Positions 18,460 to 26,771 of a stretch of 64,000 nt of DNA are shown here, piece by piece. The notes under the pieces are model-generated. The model did not search any database and was not told the DNA's origin. It worked only from the letters and a program-made list of their open reading frames with translations. Every line of letters begins with the position of its first letter. Positions within the stretch are counted from its first letter, which is position 1. The position numbers and the translations under genes are program-made. This DNA is from Jeotgalibacillus sp. ET6 (GTDB taxonomy: Bacteria > Bacillota > Bacilli > Bacillales > Jeotgalibacillaceae). The stretch lies in assembly GCF_029667115.1 (NCBI RefSeq), contig NZ_JARUIU010000001.1, positions 186,001 through 250,000 of the forward strand. Reading direction: 5' to 3'.

Positions 18460-19313
18460 TGGATCAGGCACAAACATTGCGAAACCAAATGATGATAAGG
18501 AATGAGCCTACAGCAAAAACAATCGCTGTTGTCAGTGGAAAGGGCGGGGTTGGAAAGTCCAACTTTTCCCTGAATTTTTCCATGGAACTTTCTTCTCTTG
18601 GAAACCGGGTTCTTTTGATGGACATGGATATAGGCATGGGGAATGTTCATATTCTATTGGGCCAGCAGCCGGATCAATCCATCCTGCATTACCTGCAGGG
18701 AAGCGGCAGTATTCTGGATATTGTTCAAAAAGGTCCTGGCAATCTCTCATTTATTTCCGGAGGATCTGGGTTAAACCAGCTTGTGGAATGGCACGATATT
18801 GAAATTCAACGATTTTTAGATGGGTTTGAGCTTCTTCAAAAAAATTATGACTACCTGCTTTTTGATATGGGTGCCGGTGCAAGTGTTAACGGCTTGGAAA
18901 TGATTATGGCAGCAGATGATGTCATTGTGGTTACCACCCCCGAACCGACCTCCATTATGGATGCATATTCAATGATGAAATTTATTTACATGAAAAATGC
19001 TGAAAAAAATTTCTCTATTCTATGCAATCGTGTTATGGATTCAAAAGAAGGTAAACTTGCAATGGACAGGCTTAAATTGGCTATGGAAAGATTTCTGCAT
19101 AAGGAAGTTAAATTTCTTGGAAGTATACCTGAAGATCCGAACGTAAGAAAATCTGTAACAAACCAGGTGCCATTTGTAACTGAATATCCAGCAACTGCAG
19201 CGAGTAAACAAATGAAAAAGATCGTTAGTCTATATATGGATGAGGGTCAAGAAGTTCAAGCTGCACCGAATCGCTTTGTACAGCGACTTGCAAAACTATT
19301 TTCAAAGCGGTGA
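18459..19313 (+). CDS. flhG: MinD-like flagellar number regulator FlhG (YlxH)
   Basis: FlhG is a MinD/ParA-type ATPase that controls flagellar number and pattern and stimulates the FlhF GTPase. The N-terminal DQAQTLRNQM matches the DQAxxLR motif known to activate FlhF. A deviant Walker A (VSGKGGVGKS, about residue 26) and Walker B-type MDMDIGMGN follow. The C-terminal end (FVQRLAKLFSKR) looks like an amphipathic membrane-targeting helix, as in MinD relatives. At 284 aa it is close to B. subtilis YlxH. It shares one base with the flhF stop. Confidence 0.96.
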   Translation: MDQAQTLRNQMMIRNEPTAKTIAVVSGKGGVGKSNFSLNFSMELSSLGNRVLLMDMDIGMGNVHILLGQQPDQSILHYLQGSGSILDIVQKGPGNLSFISGGSGLNQLVEWHDIEIQRFLDGFELLQKNYDYLLFDMGAGASVNGLEMIMAADDVIVVTTPEPTSIMDAYSMMKFIYMKNAEKNFSILCNRVMDSKEGKLAMDRLKLAMERFLHKEVKFLGSIPEDPNVRKSVTNQVPFVTEYPATAASKQMKKIVSLYMDEGQEVQAAPNRFVQRLAKLFSKR

Positions 19314-19323
19314 GGTGAATAAT

Positions 19324-20448
19324 TTGAGATTAACGGACATGATTAAAGTTCTGGTAGTTGATGATTCAGCGTTTATGAGAAAACTAATTCAGGAATTTCT
19401 TCGGGAAGAAAAAAATATAACCGTAGTGGGCACTGCCCGAAACGGTGAAGATGCGCTGATCAAAGTTAAACTGCTGCAGCCTGATGTGATAACAATGGAT
19501 GTTCAAATGCCGGTGTTAAATGGATTGGAAGCATTAAAGAAAATAATGGAAGATCGTCCGCTCCCCGTCATCATGCTGTCGAGCTCAACTAAAGACGGAG
19601 CAGAAGATACTCTTTCAGCGATGGACTACGGAGCAGTAGATTTTATTTCAAAACCTTCCGGGACTATTTCACTGGATCTTCATAAAGTAAAGAGCGAACT
19701 GATTGAAAAAGTTTATGCAGCAGCTGGGTCTGTTCCCAGAAAACAAGATTCAGCTGGAACAGAGAACAGTATTGAACATACCTCCTTCTATCCAACGATT
19801 GAAAATGAAATCAAAACAAACAATAAAGCAAACATGGAGCCGGAAGCGGAACTTCCTGTTGCAGGGTGTCAAAAGGTTGTTTTAATCGGCACATCAACCG
19901 GAGGTCCCAGAGCCCTTCAAAAAGTAGTTTCTCATCTTCCAAAGGACCTCGGTGCCCCTGTAGTTATTGTGCAGCATATGCCTGCAGGCTTTACAAGATC
20001 TCTCGCGAGCAGGTTAAATACTATCTCCCCCTTGCATGTAAAAGAAGCTGAACAGGGGGATACATTGCAAAATGACACTGTCTATTTAGCGCCAGGCGGA
20101 TATCATCTTACGTTTGACCAGTCATACTCCACGATTAAAATTGTTCTTACCCAAGAGCATCCGAGGGCAGGACATCGCCCATCTGTGGATGTCATGCTTG
20201 AAACAGCGGCTGAATTAAAAAAAGTAAAAAAAATAGTTGTAATTATGACAGGAATGGGTACAGATGGGTCTAAAGGTCTGGTACAATTAACTCATAAAGG
20301 GCTGGCTGGTGTCATCGCTGAATCCCAAGAAACGTGTATCGTTCACGGAATGCCAAAAGCCGCTGTTGCTACGGGACTTGTCAACGCAGTATGTCCATTG
20401 CCAATGATTGCAAAAAAAATTGTTGAATATGTTAACGATGAAGGGTGA
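19324..20448 (+). CDS. cheB: Chemotaxis response regulator protein-glutamate methylesterase CheB
   Basis: CheB removes methyl groups from chemoreceptors and deamidates them, giving adaptation. The 374-residue product has an N-terminal receiver (VDDSAFMRKL; phosphoacceptor D59 in TMDVQMPVLNG) and a C-terminal methylesterase. The catalytic triad is visible: Ser in GTSTGGPRAL, His in VVQHMPAGFT, Asp in TGMGTDGSKG. TTG 19324 is preferred because GAGGTGA lies 6 nt upstream, just after the flhG stop; ATG 19339 would give the B. subtilis-like start MIKVLVVDD. cheA follows 7 nt later. Confidence 0.96.
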   Translation: MRLTDMIKVLVVDDSAFMRKLIQEFLREEKNITVVGTARNGEDALIKVKLLQPDVITMDVQMPVLNGLEALKKIMEDRPLPVIMLSSSTKDGAEDTLSAMDYGAVDFISKPSGTISLDLHKVKSELIEKVYAAAGSVPRKQDSAGTENSIEHTSFYPTIENEIKTNNKANMEPEAELPVAGCQKVVLIGTSTGGPRALQKVVSHLPKDLGAPVVIVQHMPAGFTRSLASRLNTISPLHVKEAEQGDTLQNDTVYLAPGGYHLTFDQSYSTIKIVLTQEHPRAGHRPSVDVMLETAAELKKVKKIVVIMTGMGTDGSKGLVQLTHKGLAGVIAESQETCIVHGMPKAAVATGLVNAVCPLPMIAKKIVEYVNDEG

Positions 20449-20455
20449 GTGCAGG

Positions 20456-22489
20456 ATGGAATTAAATCAATACCTCGAAGTTTTTATAGAAGAAAGCAAA
20501 GACCATCTTCAAAATTGTAATACGCAATTACTTGAATTGGAAAAAAACCCTCACGATTTAAAAATAGTAAATGAAATTTTCCGTTCCGCTCATACATTAA
20601 AAGGAATGTCAGCAACAATGGGCTACGAAGACTTAGCCAATCTGACTCATAACATGGAAAATGTACTTGATCTAATACGCAATGGCAATTTATCTGTTTC
20701 TGCCGCCATTCTGGATGTTGTGTTTTTGGCTATTGATGATCTGGAAGAAATGATCACATCCATTGCAGGAGGCGGAAATGGAAAAAGAGATGTCTCTCAT
20801 GTCATTCAAAAATTAGAAATGATTGAGCATGGAAAAGAATTTGCAGATAACCCTGTATTAACCGACGACGTAAACAATGCGATTGAAAAAGAAGCCAGCC
20901 CTTCGCACCTTCAATATGATGAATATGAAAGAACGGTCATTGAAGAATCGATGGAACAGGGCTTTATTGCTTATGAAATTAAGGTAAGACTAAGAGAAGA
21001 TTGTTTATTAAAAGCTGCAAGAGTATACATGGTTTTTGAAGTGCTCGAAAAAATAGGGGATATTGTAAAATCCTCTCCATCAGTTGATCAGCTGGAAGAA
21101 GAGCGTTTTGATCAGGAATTTTTCGTCACCCTATTAACTAGAGAATCAATGGACTACATAAGAGAAAGTGTGTGCAAAGTCTCAGAAATTGAATTCAGCG
21201 AGGCAGCTCCGCTCACTTTGCATTCCTCCCTTAGTGCAGTACAGGAAACAGCTGCAGCAGTCGAGGTGATTGAAAAGCCAATCACTAAAACGGAAAAAAA
21301 CACAATTGTTCAGGAAAATGAATCTGTAAAAAAACCTGTCTCGGGTAAAACAATCAGGGTCAACATTGAACGTCTGGATATTTTAATGAATTTATTTGAG
21401 GAACTGGTTATTGACAGAGGGAGATTAGAGCAAATTTCAAAAGAACTAAACCATGGGGAATTAAATGAAACGGTCGAACGGATGTCGAGAATATCCGGTG
21501 ATCTTCAATCCATTATTCTTACTATGCGAATGGTGCCTGTGGAAACAGTCTTTAACAGGTTTCCACGAATGGTCCGACAGCTTGCGAGAGACTTAAATAA
21601 GAAAATTTCCCTAAATGTTAAAGGTGAAGATACCGAACTTGACCGTACTGTTATAGATGAAATTGGAGACCCTCTTGTACATCTTTTGCGTAATGCGATG
21701 GATCATGGCATTGAGACGCCAGATGTCCGATTGAAATATGGCAAGCCTGAAGAGGGCACAATTGAACTAAGAGCTTATCACAGCGGAAATCATGTCTTTA
21801 TTGAAATTGAAGATGACGGTGCGGGCATCAGTAAGGAAAAAGTTCTGCAAAAAGCCATATCAAATGGCATTATAACAGAAGAACATTCAAAAACATTGTC
21901 TGATCAGCAAGTATATGAATTACTAATGGCATCTGGGTTTTCTACTGCCGACACCATCTCTGATATATCAGGGCGTGGAGTTGGACTCGACGTAGTGAAA
22001 ACAACCATTGAGTCTCTCGGCGGCACCATTACAATTAATTCAAACCCAGGACATGGATCTCTGTTTTCTGTTCAGCTGCCTCTGACACTTTCCATTATTT
22101 CCGTTATGCTCGTTGAAATGGAAAGTGAAAAATACGCTGTTCCTTTGTCATCGATTATCGAAACGGCAATTATTAAGGATGAAGATATATTACATGCCCA
22201 TAATCAGAGAGTAATAGACTTTAGGGGAAAAGTCGTCCCTCTCGTATTTTTAAATGAAGTATTCAACGTCCCGGGACACGGCCGTGAAGATCGTGTGCAT
22301 TCAGTCATTATTGTTCGTAAAGGGGATAAAATGGCCGGCTTAGTAGTTGATTCATTTATCGGGCAGCAGGAAGTCGTTTTAAAATCGCTCGGGAATTACA
22401 TGGGAGAAGTATTCGCAATTTCAGGCGCAACGATACTCGGTGATGGTCAGGTTGCCTTGATTATTGACTGCAATTCTTTAATTAAATGA
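20456..22489 (+). CDS. cheA: Chemotaxis sensor histidine kinase CheA
   Basis: CheA autophosphorylates in response to receptors and passes phosphate to CheY and CheB. The 677-residue protein has the HPt domain with H46 (RSAHTLKGMSATMG), a variable P2 region, the dimerisation helices (about residues 295-355), the HATPase domain with N box LLRNAMDHGIE, G1 box DDGAGIS and G2 box GRGVGLDVV, and a C-terminal CheW-like domain. ATG 20456 gives the conserved start MELNQYLEVFIEESKDHL and follows AAGGGTGAG. All catalytic motifs look intact. Confidence 0.97.
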   Translation: MELNQYLEVFIEESKDHLQNCNTQLLELEKNPHDLKIVNEIFRSAHTLKGMSATMGYEDLANLTHNMENVLDLIRNGNLSVSAAILDVVFLAIDDLEEMITSIAGGGNGKRDVSHVIQKLEMIEHGKEFADNPVLTDDVNNAIEKEASPSHLQYDEYERTVIEESMEQGFIAYEIKVRLREDCLLKAARVYMVFEVLEKIGDIVKSSPSVDQLEEERFDQEFFVTLLTRESMDYIRESVCKVSEIEFSEAAPLTLHSSLSAVQETAAAVEVIEKPITKTEKNTIVQENESVKKPVSGKTIRVNIERLDILMNLFEELVIDRGRLEQISKELNHGELNETVERMSRISGDLQSIILTMRMVPVETVFNRFPRMVRQLARDLNKKISLNVKGEDTELDRTVIDEIGDPLVHLLRNAMDHGIETPDVRLKYGKPEEGTIELRAYHSGNHVFIEIEDDGAGISKEKVLQKAISNGIITEEHSKTLSDQQVYELLMASGFSTADTISDISGRGVGLDVVKTTIESLGGTITINSNPGHGSLFSVQLPLTLSIISVMLVEMESEKYAVPLSSIIETAIIKDEDILHAHNQRVIDFRGKVVPLVFLNEVFNVPGHGREDRVHSVIIVRKGDKMAGLVVDSFIGQQEVVLKSLGNYMGEVFAISGATILGDGQVALIIDCNSLIK

Positions 22490-22529
22490 TGTAAATTGAA
22501 TTGAATCCTGTTAAAGGAGGGAGTTTTAA

Positions 22530-22976
22530 ATGGTGACAGAAGCAGCTATGCTGGATATCAAAGTGATCGTCTTTAAATTAATGGATAAGGAATATGCTAT
22601 TCCAGTAGAAAATGTAAGATCTATTGAAAAAGTATTGCATATTACCAGAGTCCCAAAGGTTTCTTCATATATTAAAGGAGTTATAAACCTGCGGGGGGTT
22701 GTCACGCCTATTATTGATCTGCGGGAACGCTTTTCACTAGCGGAAAGCAAGTATGATGTTCATACGCGTATAATTATTGTTAAGCTGGATCAAAAAGAAG
22801 TAGGGTTAATCGTTGACTCTGCAAACGATGTATTAGATGTACCTTTGAGTTCAATTGAACCACAGCCAGCTGTCACGGGCAGTGTTGAAGCTGATTTCAT
22901 CAACGGGGTAGCAAAACTTGACCGCAGACTTCTGATTATGTTGAAGATGGAAGTTGTATTAGATAATAACCAATGA
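22530..22976 (+). CDS. cheW: Chemotaxis coupling protein CheW
   Basis: CheW links chemoreceptors to CheA in the signalling array. The 148-residue product is a single SH3-like CheW domain with KVIVFKLMDKEYAIPVENV near the start and the signature KGVINLRGVVTPIIDLR (about residue 52). AAAGGAGGG precedes the ATG at ideal spacing. The 3' end overlaps cheC by 4 nt (ATGA). Confidence 0.97.
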   Translation: MVTEAAMLDIKVIVFKLMDKEYAIPVENVRSIEKVLHITRVPKVSSYIKGVINLRGVVTPIIDLRERFSLAESKYDVHTRIIIVKLDQKEVGLIVDSANDVLDVPLSSIEPQPAVTGSVEADFINGVAKLDRRLLIMLKMEVVLDNNQ

Positions 22977-23614
22977 ATTTTGAGCAGAATATGACTTCCT
23001 ATCAAATTGATCTATTAAAAGAGGCGGGAAATATAGGAGCGGGAAATGCTGCTACGGCGCTGTCTAAGATAGTCGGGGAAGCCATAGAAATGAAAATACC
23101 TTCAGTAAAAATGGTTTCCTTTGATGAAATGATAGACCTTGCAGGGGGCCCGGAAAAAGAAGTGGCAGGAATTTTTCTTAGAATTGAAGGAGAGATGAAA
23201 GGCAGTATGTTTTTGATTCTTTCACTTTCTCAGGCAGAGGCGTATGCAAAAGTAATGACGAACGATCCCTCTTTTTGCATCAACACGCTTCCTCTTACAG
23301 ACATGAAACTTTCAGCGCTCCGGGAGCTGGGGAACATTCTTTCAGGTTCTTATTTGTCCGCGTTGTCAGAGTTCACAGGCATCCATTTATTCCCTACCGT
23401 CCCTTCATTATGCATCGACATGGCCGGAGCTATCATAAGCCAGGGGCTGCTCAGTGTTTCGCAGTCAGGTGACCGTGCCGTTGTGATTGATACGGTTCTT
23501 TCATCCCCCGGTATTGAAGGAGCATTTTCCCTTCAGGCGCAATTTTTTGTTTTACCGGACCCGGATTCCTTTGAACGACTCTTTTTAAATCAGAAAGCTG
23601 AATACCATGATTAG
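22973..23614 (+). CDS. cheC: CheY-P phosphatase CheC
   Basis: CheC hydrolyses CheY-P and, in B. subtilis, exchanges CheD between receptors and itself to tune adaptation. The 213-residue protein has both E-x-x-N active-site helices intact: LLKEAGNIGAGNAATALS (about residue 17) and LRELGNILSGSYLSALS (about 120). Overlaps at both ends (4 nt with cheW, 8 nt with cheD) show tight coupling. No separate SD is needed. Confidence 0.96.
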   Translation: MNFEQNMTSYQIDLLKEAGNIGAGNAATALSKIVGEAIEMKIPSVKMVSFDEMIDLAGGPEKEVAGIFLRIEGEMKGSMFLILSLSQAEAYAKVMTNDPSFCINTLPLTDMKLSALRELGNILSGSYLSALSEFTGIHLFPTVPSLCIDMAGAIISQGLLSVSQSGDRAVVIDTVLSSPGIEGAFSLQAQFFVLPDPDSFERLFLNQKAEYHD

Positions 23615-24098
23615 TGCAAAGCATCAGGTCATAAAAGTGGGCATTGGTGATGTAAAGGTCGCAGCTGCACCGGATAAAATTAAAACCGCCGGTCTGGGAT
23701 CCTGTGTGGCAGTCGTATTATACCACCCGTATCAAAAGTCCGCGGGCCTGCTGCACATTATGCTTCCTGACTCTTCTCTTTCCAGGTCGCCAATTTACAA
23801 TCCCGGTAAATTTGCAGACACTGGAATCATAGAACTGATTAGGCTTCTTGGATATCCCCCCGCCCGCTTGAGAGCTAAAATCGCCGGCGGTTCCCAAATG
23901 TTTCAATATGAAAGTACGGAAGATACGATGCGGATTGGACCCAGAAATATCGAAGCAGTTCGGCAGCACCTCGAGATGTTTCAGATTCCTATTACCGGTG
24001 AAGATGTGGGCGGAAGCAGCGGAAGAACCATTGAATTTGACCCCTCCACCTGCGAGTTGCACATTCGCAACATGAAGCTGGGAAACTGTATTATATGA
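23607..24098 (+). CDS. cheD: Chemoreceptor glutamine deamidase CheD
   Basis: CheD deamidates receptor glutamines and is regulated by CheC. The 163-residue product shows the CheD signatures: catalytic Cys in GLGSCVAVVLY (about residue 33), His in AGLLHIMLPDS (about 50), and GGSSGRTIEFDPSTCEL near the C-terminus. The SD is weak; the start overlaps cheC. Its stop codon is the first base of the left arm of a strong terminator, so this appears to be the last gene of the long upstream transcript. Confidence 0.96.
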   Translation: MISAKHQVIKVGIGDVKVAAAPDKIKTAGLGSCVAVVLYHPYQKSAGLLHIMLPDSSLSRSPIYNPGKFADTGIIELIRLLGYPPARLRAKIAGGSQMFQYESTEDTMRIGPRNIEAVRQHLEMFQIPITGEDVGGSSGRTIEFDPSTCELHIRNMKLGNCII

Positions 24099-24147
24099 CA
24101 TGAAAAAAGAACGGAAAAGCTGGTTGTTCTTTTTTCATGTTTTTTTC
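24098..24147 (+). terminator. Strong intrinsic terminator between cheD and sigD
   Basis: Seen directly: a perfect 15-bp stem with left arm ACATGAAAAAAGAAC (24098-24112) and right arm GTTCTTTTTTCATGT (24126-24140), a 13-nt loop, then TTTTTTC. The stem is A/T-rich, but the run of As before and Ts after would let it work on both strands. It begins on the last base of the cheD stop codon. Confidence 0.85.
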
Positions 24148-24186
24148 TTGTTTTCCATCTATAACCACCACAAAAAGACCATTTTT

Positions 24187-24195
24187 TGATATAAT
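24187..24195 (+). promoter_or_regulatory. Extended -10 sigma-A promoter for sigD
   Basis: TGATATAAT is an exact extended -10 (TGnTATAAT). The -35 position at 17-bp spacing reads ACCACA (24167-24172), matching only the last three bases of the consensus, which an extended -10 can compensate. The predicted transcript start is about 24202, some 30 nt before the sigD ATG. It lies just after the terminator that closes the che genes. Confidence 0.6.
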
Positions 24196-24234
24196 TAATT
24201 TTGAATATAAATACACGTTTAAAAGAGGAGTGCC

Positions 24235-25008
24235 ATGAGTCATTCAACTGTGAATCAAGAAAAGCACTATTGGAAATTATGGGCTTCTTCCAGAGATGCT
24301 CATGCTGGAGACATGCTTGTTCAAAAGTATATGCCCCTTGTACAGTATCACGTTCAGCGAATCAGCAGCGGTCTGCCTAAAAATGTCTCAAAGGACGATA
24401 TAAAGAGTCTAGGATTAATGGGACTGCTCGATGCACTTCAAAAATTTGATCCTGGGAGAGAGCTTAAATTCGACACGTATGCTTCGTTTCGAATCAGGGG
24501 TGCAATTATTGACGGCCTGCGAAAAGAAGACTGGCTTCCAAGGTCTGTTAGAGAAAAAGCGAAAAAAGTGGAAGCTAAGATTGAAGAATTAGAACAAAAG
24601 AATTTGAGGAACGCTGAGCCGGAAGAAATTGCAGAGGCACTTGGGATGGATGTAACAGAAATCTATCAGATAACTCAGGAGCATCTTTTCGCCAACGTAC
24701 TTTCTATGGATGAACAATCCACAGATTTTGAGGATTCTGAATCTCCAAGGTTTGCAATAAAAGACTCAAAAGGGCTTATGCCGGAAGAGCAAATTGTAAA
24801 AAACGAGTTAATAGATGATCTTTCTTCCTTGATCGGTCAGTTAAACCCCAAGGAACAGATGGTGCTCAGCCTGTTTTACACAGAAGAACTGACTTTGACA
24901 GAGATTGGTGAAGTCATGAGCCTTTCTACTTCAAGAATTTCACAGATTCATTCAAAGTGTTTATTTAAGCTGAGAAAACTGCTTTCTTCCGAATTTACTT
25001 CATTCTGA
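24235..25008 (+). CDS. sigD: RNA polymerase sigma-D (FliA-type motility sigma factor)
   Basis: Sigma-D directs transcription of flagellin, motor, autolysin and chemoreceptor genes; it is held by FlgM until the hook is complete. The 257-residue product has region 2 (LDALQKFDPGRELKFDTYAS, about residues 62-85), a region 3 that includes EEIAEALGMDVTEIYQ, and the region 4 helix-turn-helix (LTEIGEVMSLSTSRISQIHS, about 220-240). AAAGAGGAG precedes the ATG. Unlike in B. subtilis, where sigD is near the end of one long operon, here a terminator and a new promoter stand between it and cheD. Confidence 0.97.
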   Translation: MSHSTVNQEKHYWKLWASSRDAHAGDMLVQKYMPLVQYHVQRISSGLPKNVSKDDIKSLGLMGLLDALQKFDPGRELKFDTYASFRIRGAIIDGLRKEDWLPRSVREKAKKVEAKIEELEQKNLRNAEPEEIAEALGMDVTEIYQITQEHLFANVLSMDEQSTDFEDSESPRFAIKDSKGLMPEEQIVKNELIDDLSSLIGQLNPKEQMVLSLFYTEELTLTEIGEVMSLSTSRISQIHSKCLFKLRKLLSSEFTSF

Positions 25009-25110
25009 TTCCAAAGCGAACTATCTGCACTGGATGAAACAAGCAGCGGTAAAGGCTGCATTAAGGCTGGGAGAAAACTTAAATTAATAAAAATGACACA
25101 GACCCAGCTG

Positions 25111-25254
25111 TAGTATAAGGTGAGTAGAGCAGAAGGTGATGGCGAGCTGGGCCTTTACAACTCAAGGGCTGGAAAAAGGTTTAAGCACCGTCCTTTTGGA
25201 AAATGTCCACCTGAAGTGAAATGAACCGTTCAAACTATCTAAGACAATGTTGTC
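25111..25254. repeat. Dispersed palindromic repeat, decayed copy A
   Basis: This intergenic stretch between sigD and swrB is visibly related to the better preserved copy at 60569-60743. Shared landmarks in order are: TAGTATaAGGTGAGt, GAAGGTGatgGCG, GAGCTGgGCCTTTACA, GGaAAAaGG, and CCTGAAGTGAAATGAACCG. Over the 50 aligned bases 25186-25235 versus 60661-60710, 38 are identical. Copy A lacks about 20 bases present in B. Eleven of the 12 differences are G or C in B and A or T in A, as expected for an old, unselected copy. The tail AAGACAATGTTGTC is a remnant of the terminator hairpin of copy B. The rest of 25009-25292 holds nothing else that I recognise. Confidence 0.7.
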
Positions 25255-25270
25255 CCAGGCTCTGTACTAT
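25241..25270 (+). promoter_or_regulatory. Possible swrB promoter
   Basis: AAGACA (25241-25246), an 18-bp spacer and TACTAT (25265-25270) form a weak sigma-A-like match, 22 nt upstream of the swrB ATG. The -35 lies inside the tail of repeat copy A. This is an inference; the match is modest. Confidence 0.3.
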
Positions 25271-25292
25271 TAAGGTGAAAAAAGGAGTTTAA

Positions 25293-25811
25293 ATGATCAT
25301 TTTTCTGCTGATCTTATCAATACTATTTAACTTGATTGCATTTTTATCAATTTATTTATTATTCATGAGACAAAATAAATTAATGTATCAGGAAGAAAAA
25401 CATAAAAAGACGTTAAATGAATTTGAAGAAACATTCACAAGCTATTTGCAGGAACTGAAGGAAGACAATGCACAGTTTCTTTCAAGTTTTGAGCAGATAC
25501 AAAAATCGCCGCAGCTGAAAAAAACGGAAAAAAATCCACCTTTCATTTCTCAGGAACCCTTGATAGATGATAATCAAGCAATAGATTCTCTGCCTGATCC
25601 CATCAGGAAAGCATCGAGATCCCTTGCAGCTAACCAGTACAAGAAAAAGCCCGAACGAAACGAACAGAGGGATGCAATTGAGGAGTCGTTTGAGCAGAAA
25701 GTATTCAGGCTCTCTAAAGAAGGTCTTTCACCTGCCCAAATTGCTAAAAAGCTGCATAAGGGACAAACCGAAATAGAATTGCTGCTGAAGTTCCGTAAAA
25801 AATCGAATTAA
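25293..25811 (+). CDS. swrB: Swarming motility protein SwrB
   Basis: SwrB in B. subtilis promotes assembly of the flagellar basal body and swarming. The 172-residue product has an N-terminal membrane helix (about residues 2-24), a coiled-coil-like segment (30-70), a polar low-complexity linker, and a conserved C-terminal helical domain (KVFRLSKEGLSPAQIAKKLH, then ELLLKFRKK) that resembles a helix-turn-helix. AAAGGAG precedes the ATG. Position after sigD and before rpsB matches B. subtilis. Sequence conservation outside the C-terminus is low. Confidence 0.88.
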   Translation: MIIFLLILSILFNLIAFLSIYLLFMRQNKLMYQEEKHKKTLNEFEETFTSYLQELKEDNAQFLSSFEQIQKSPQLKKTEKNPPFISQEPLIDDNQAIDSLPDPIRKASRSLAANQYKKKPERNEQRDAIEESFEQKVFRLSKEGLSPAQIAKKLHKGQTEIELLLKFRKKSN

Positions 25812-25814
25812 ATG

Positions 25815-25843
25815 TTGAAGCAGGTTCGTCAATGTGTTATAGT
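25815..25843 (+). promoter_or_regulatory. Sigma-A promoter of rpsB
   Basis: TTGAAG (25815-25820), a 17-bp spacer and TATAGT (25838-25843). The -10 is extended (TGTTATAGT). The predicted start near 25850 gives a leader of about 115 nt before rpsB, long enough for the S2 leader structure known in several bacteria, though I could not define a fold. Confidence 0.65.
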
Positions 25844-25963
25844 AATTAACGGTGTTATTACACACGCTTCGTGATTTAGCGATTGGTGCTGTCAGAAATG
25901 ATAGTTTTCGTACTAAAAAGGATCGGGGCGGAGGAGAACAAACCACAAGGAGGAAAAAACACT

Positions 25964-26680
25964 ATGTCAGTAATTTCAATGAAACAACTGCTTGAAGCAG
26001 GTGTTCACTTCGGCCACCAAACTCGCCGTTGGAACCCAAAAATGAAAAAATATATTTTCACGGAGCGTAACGGCATCTACATTATTGACCTTCAAAAGAC
26101 GGTTAAAAAAGTAGAAGAAGCTTACAGATTCGTGAAAGAAGTTTCAGCTGATGGCGGAACAGTTCTATTTGTAGGAACTAAAAAACAAGCACAGGAGTCT
26201 GTGCGCGATGAAGCCGGCCGTGCGGGAATGCACTACATCAACCAGCGCTGGTTGGGCGGAACGCTAACAAACTTTGGTACCATTCAACTTCGTATTAACC
26301 GGTTGAAGAAAATCGAAAAAATGGAAGAAGACGGTACATTTGAAGTTCTTCCTAAAAAAGAAGTTGTTCAGCTTAAAAAAGAATATGATCGTCTTGTGAA
26401 ATTCTTAGGTGGAATCAGAGATATGCAAAAGCTTCCTGATGCATTATTCATTATTGATCCACGCAAAGAACGTATTGCAGTTGCAGAAGCACGCAAGTTG
26501 AATATTCCAATCGTTGGAATCGTTGATACAAACTGTGATCCGGACGAAATTGATTATGTAATTCCGGCAAATGATGATGCAATTCGCGCTGTTAAGCTTC
26601 TTACTTCAAAAATGGCTGATGCGATTCTTGAATCAAAACAGGTAGAAGAAGAGGAAGAAGAAGCAGTAGCTGCTGAGTAA
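25964..26680 (+). CDS. rpsB: 30S ribosomal protein S2
   Basis: S2 binds the 30S subunit head/body junction and is needed for S1 or mRNA path assembly. The 238-residue protein starts [20 protein letters not shown], has the S2 signatures GRRW-type [15 protein letters not shown] and [12 protein letters not shown], and ends in a poly-acidic tail typical of Firmicutes. ATG 25964 lies after AAGGAGG at good spacing; the upstream in-frame extension has no support. A terminator follows the stop. Confidence 0.98.
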   Translation: MSVISMKQLLEAGVHFGHQTRRWNPKMKKYIFTERNGIYIIDLQKTVKKVEEAYRFVKEVSADGGTVLFVGTKKQAQESVRDEAGRAGMHYINQRWLGGTLTNFGTIQLRINRLKKIEKMEEDGTFEVLPKKEVVQLKKEYDRLVKFLGGIRDMQKLPDALFIIDPRKERIAVAEARKLNIPIVGIVDTNCDPDEIDYVIPANDDAIRAVKLLTSKMADAILESKQVEEEEEEAVAAE

Positions 26681-26690
26681 TGCATAAATT

Positions 26691-26729
26691 AAAAGGTGAT
26701 AAGCGGGATCGTCCCTTATCACCTTTTTT
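26691..26729 (+). terminator. Intrinsic terminator between rpsB and tsf
   Basis: GGTGATAA (26695-26702) pairs with TTATCACC (26716-26723), with an inner GGGA/TCCC stem after a GC bulge, followed by a T run. It lies between rpsB and tsf and would let only part of the transcripts continue into tsf, since no clear tsf promoter is seen. Confidence 0.8.
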
Positions 26730-26771
26730 AAAGCAATAATAAATTTGCATTGTATATAAGGAGGAATTTCT

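Noticed and set aside
25009-25292. Degraded gene or insertion sequence between sigD and swrB
   Set aside because: No frame with recognisable protein text; the similarity is to the non-coding palindromic repeat at 60569.
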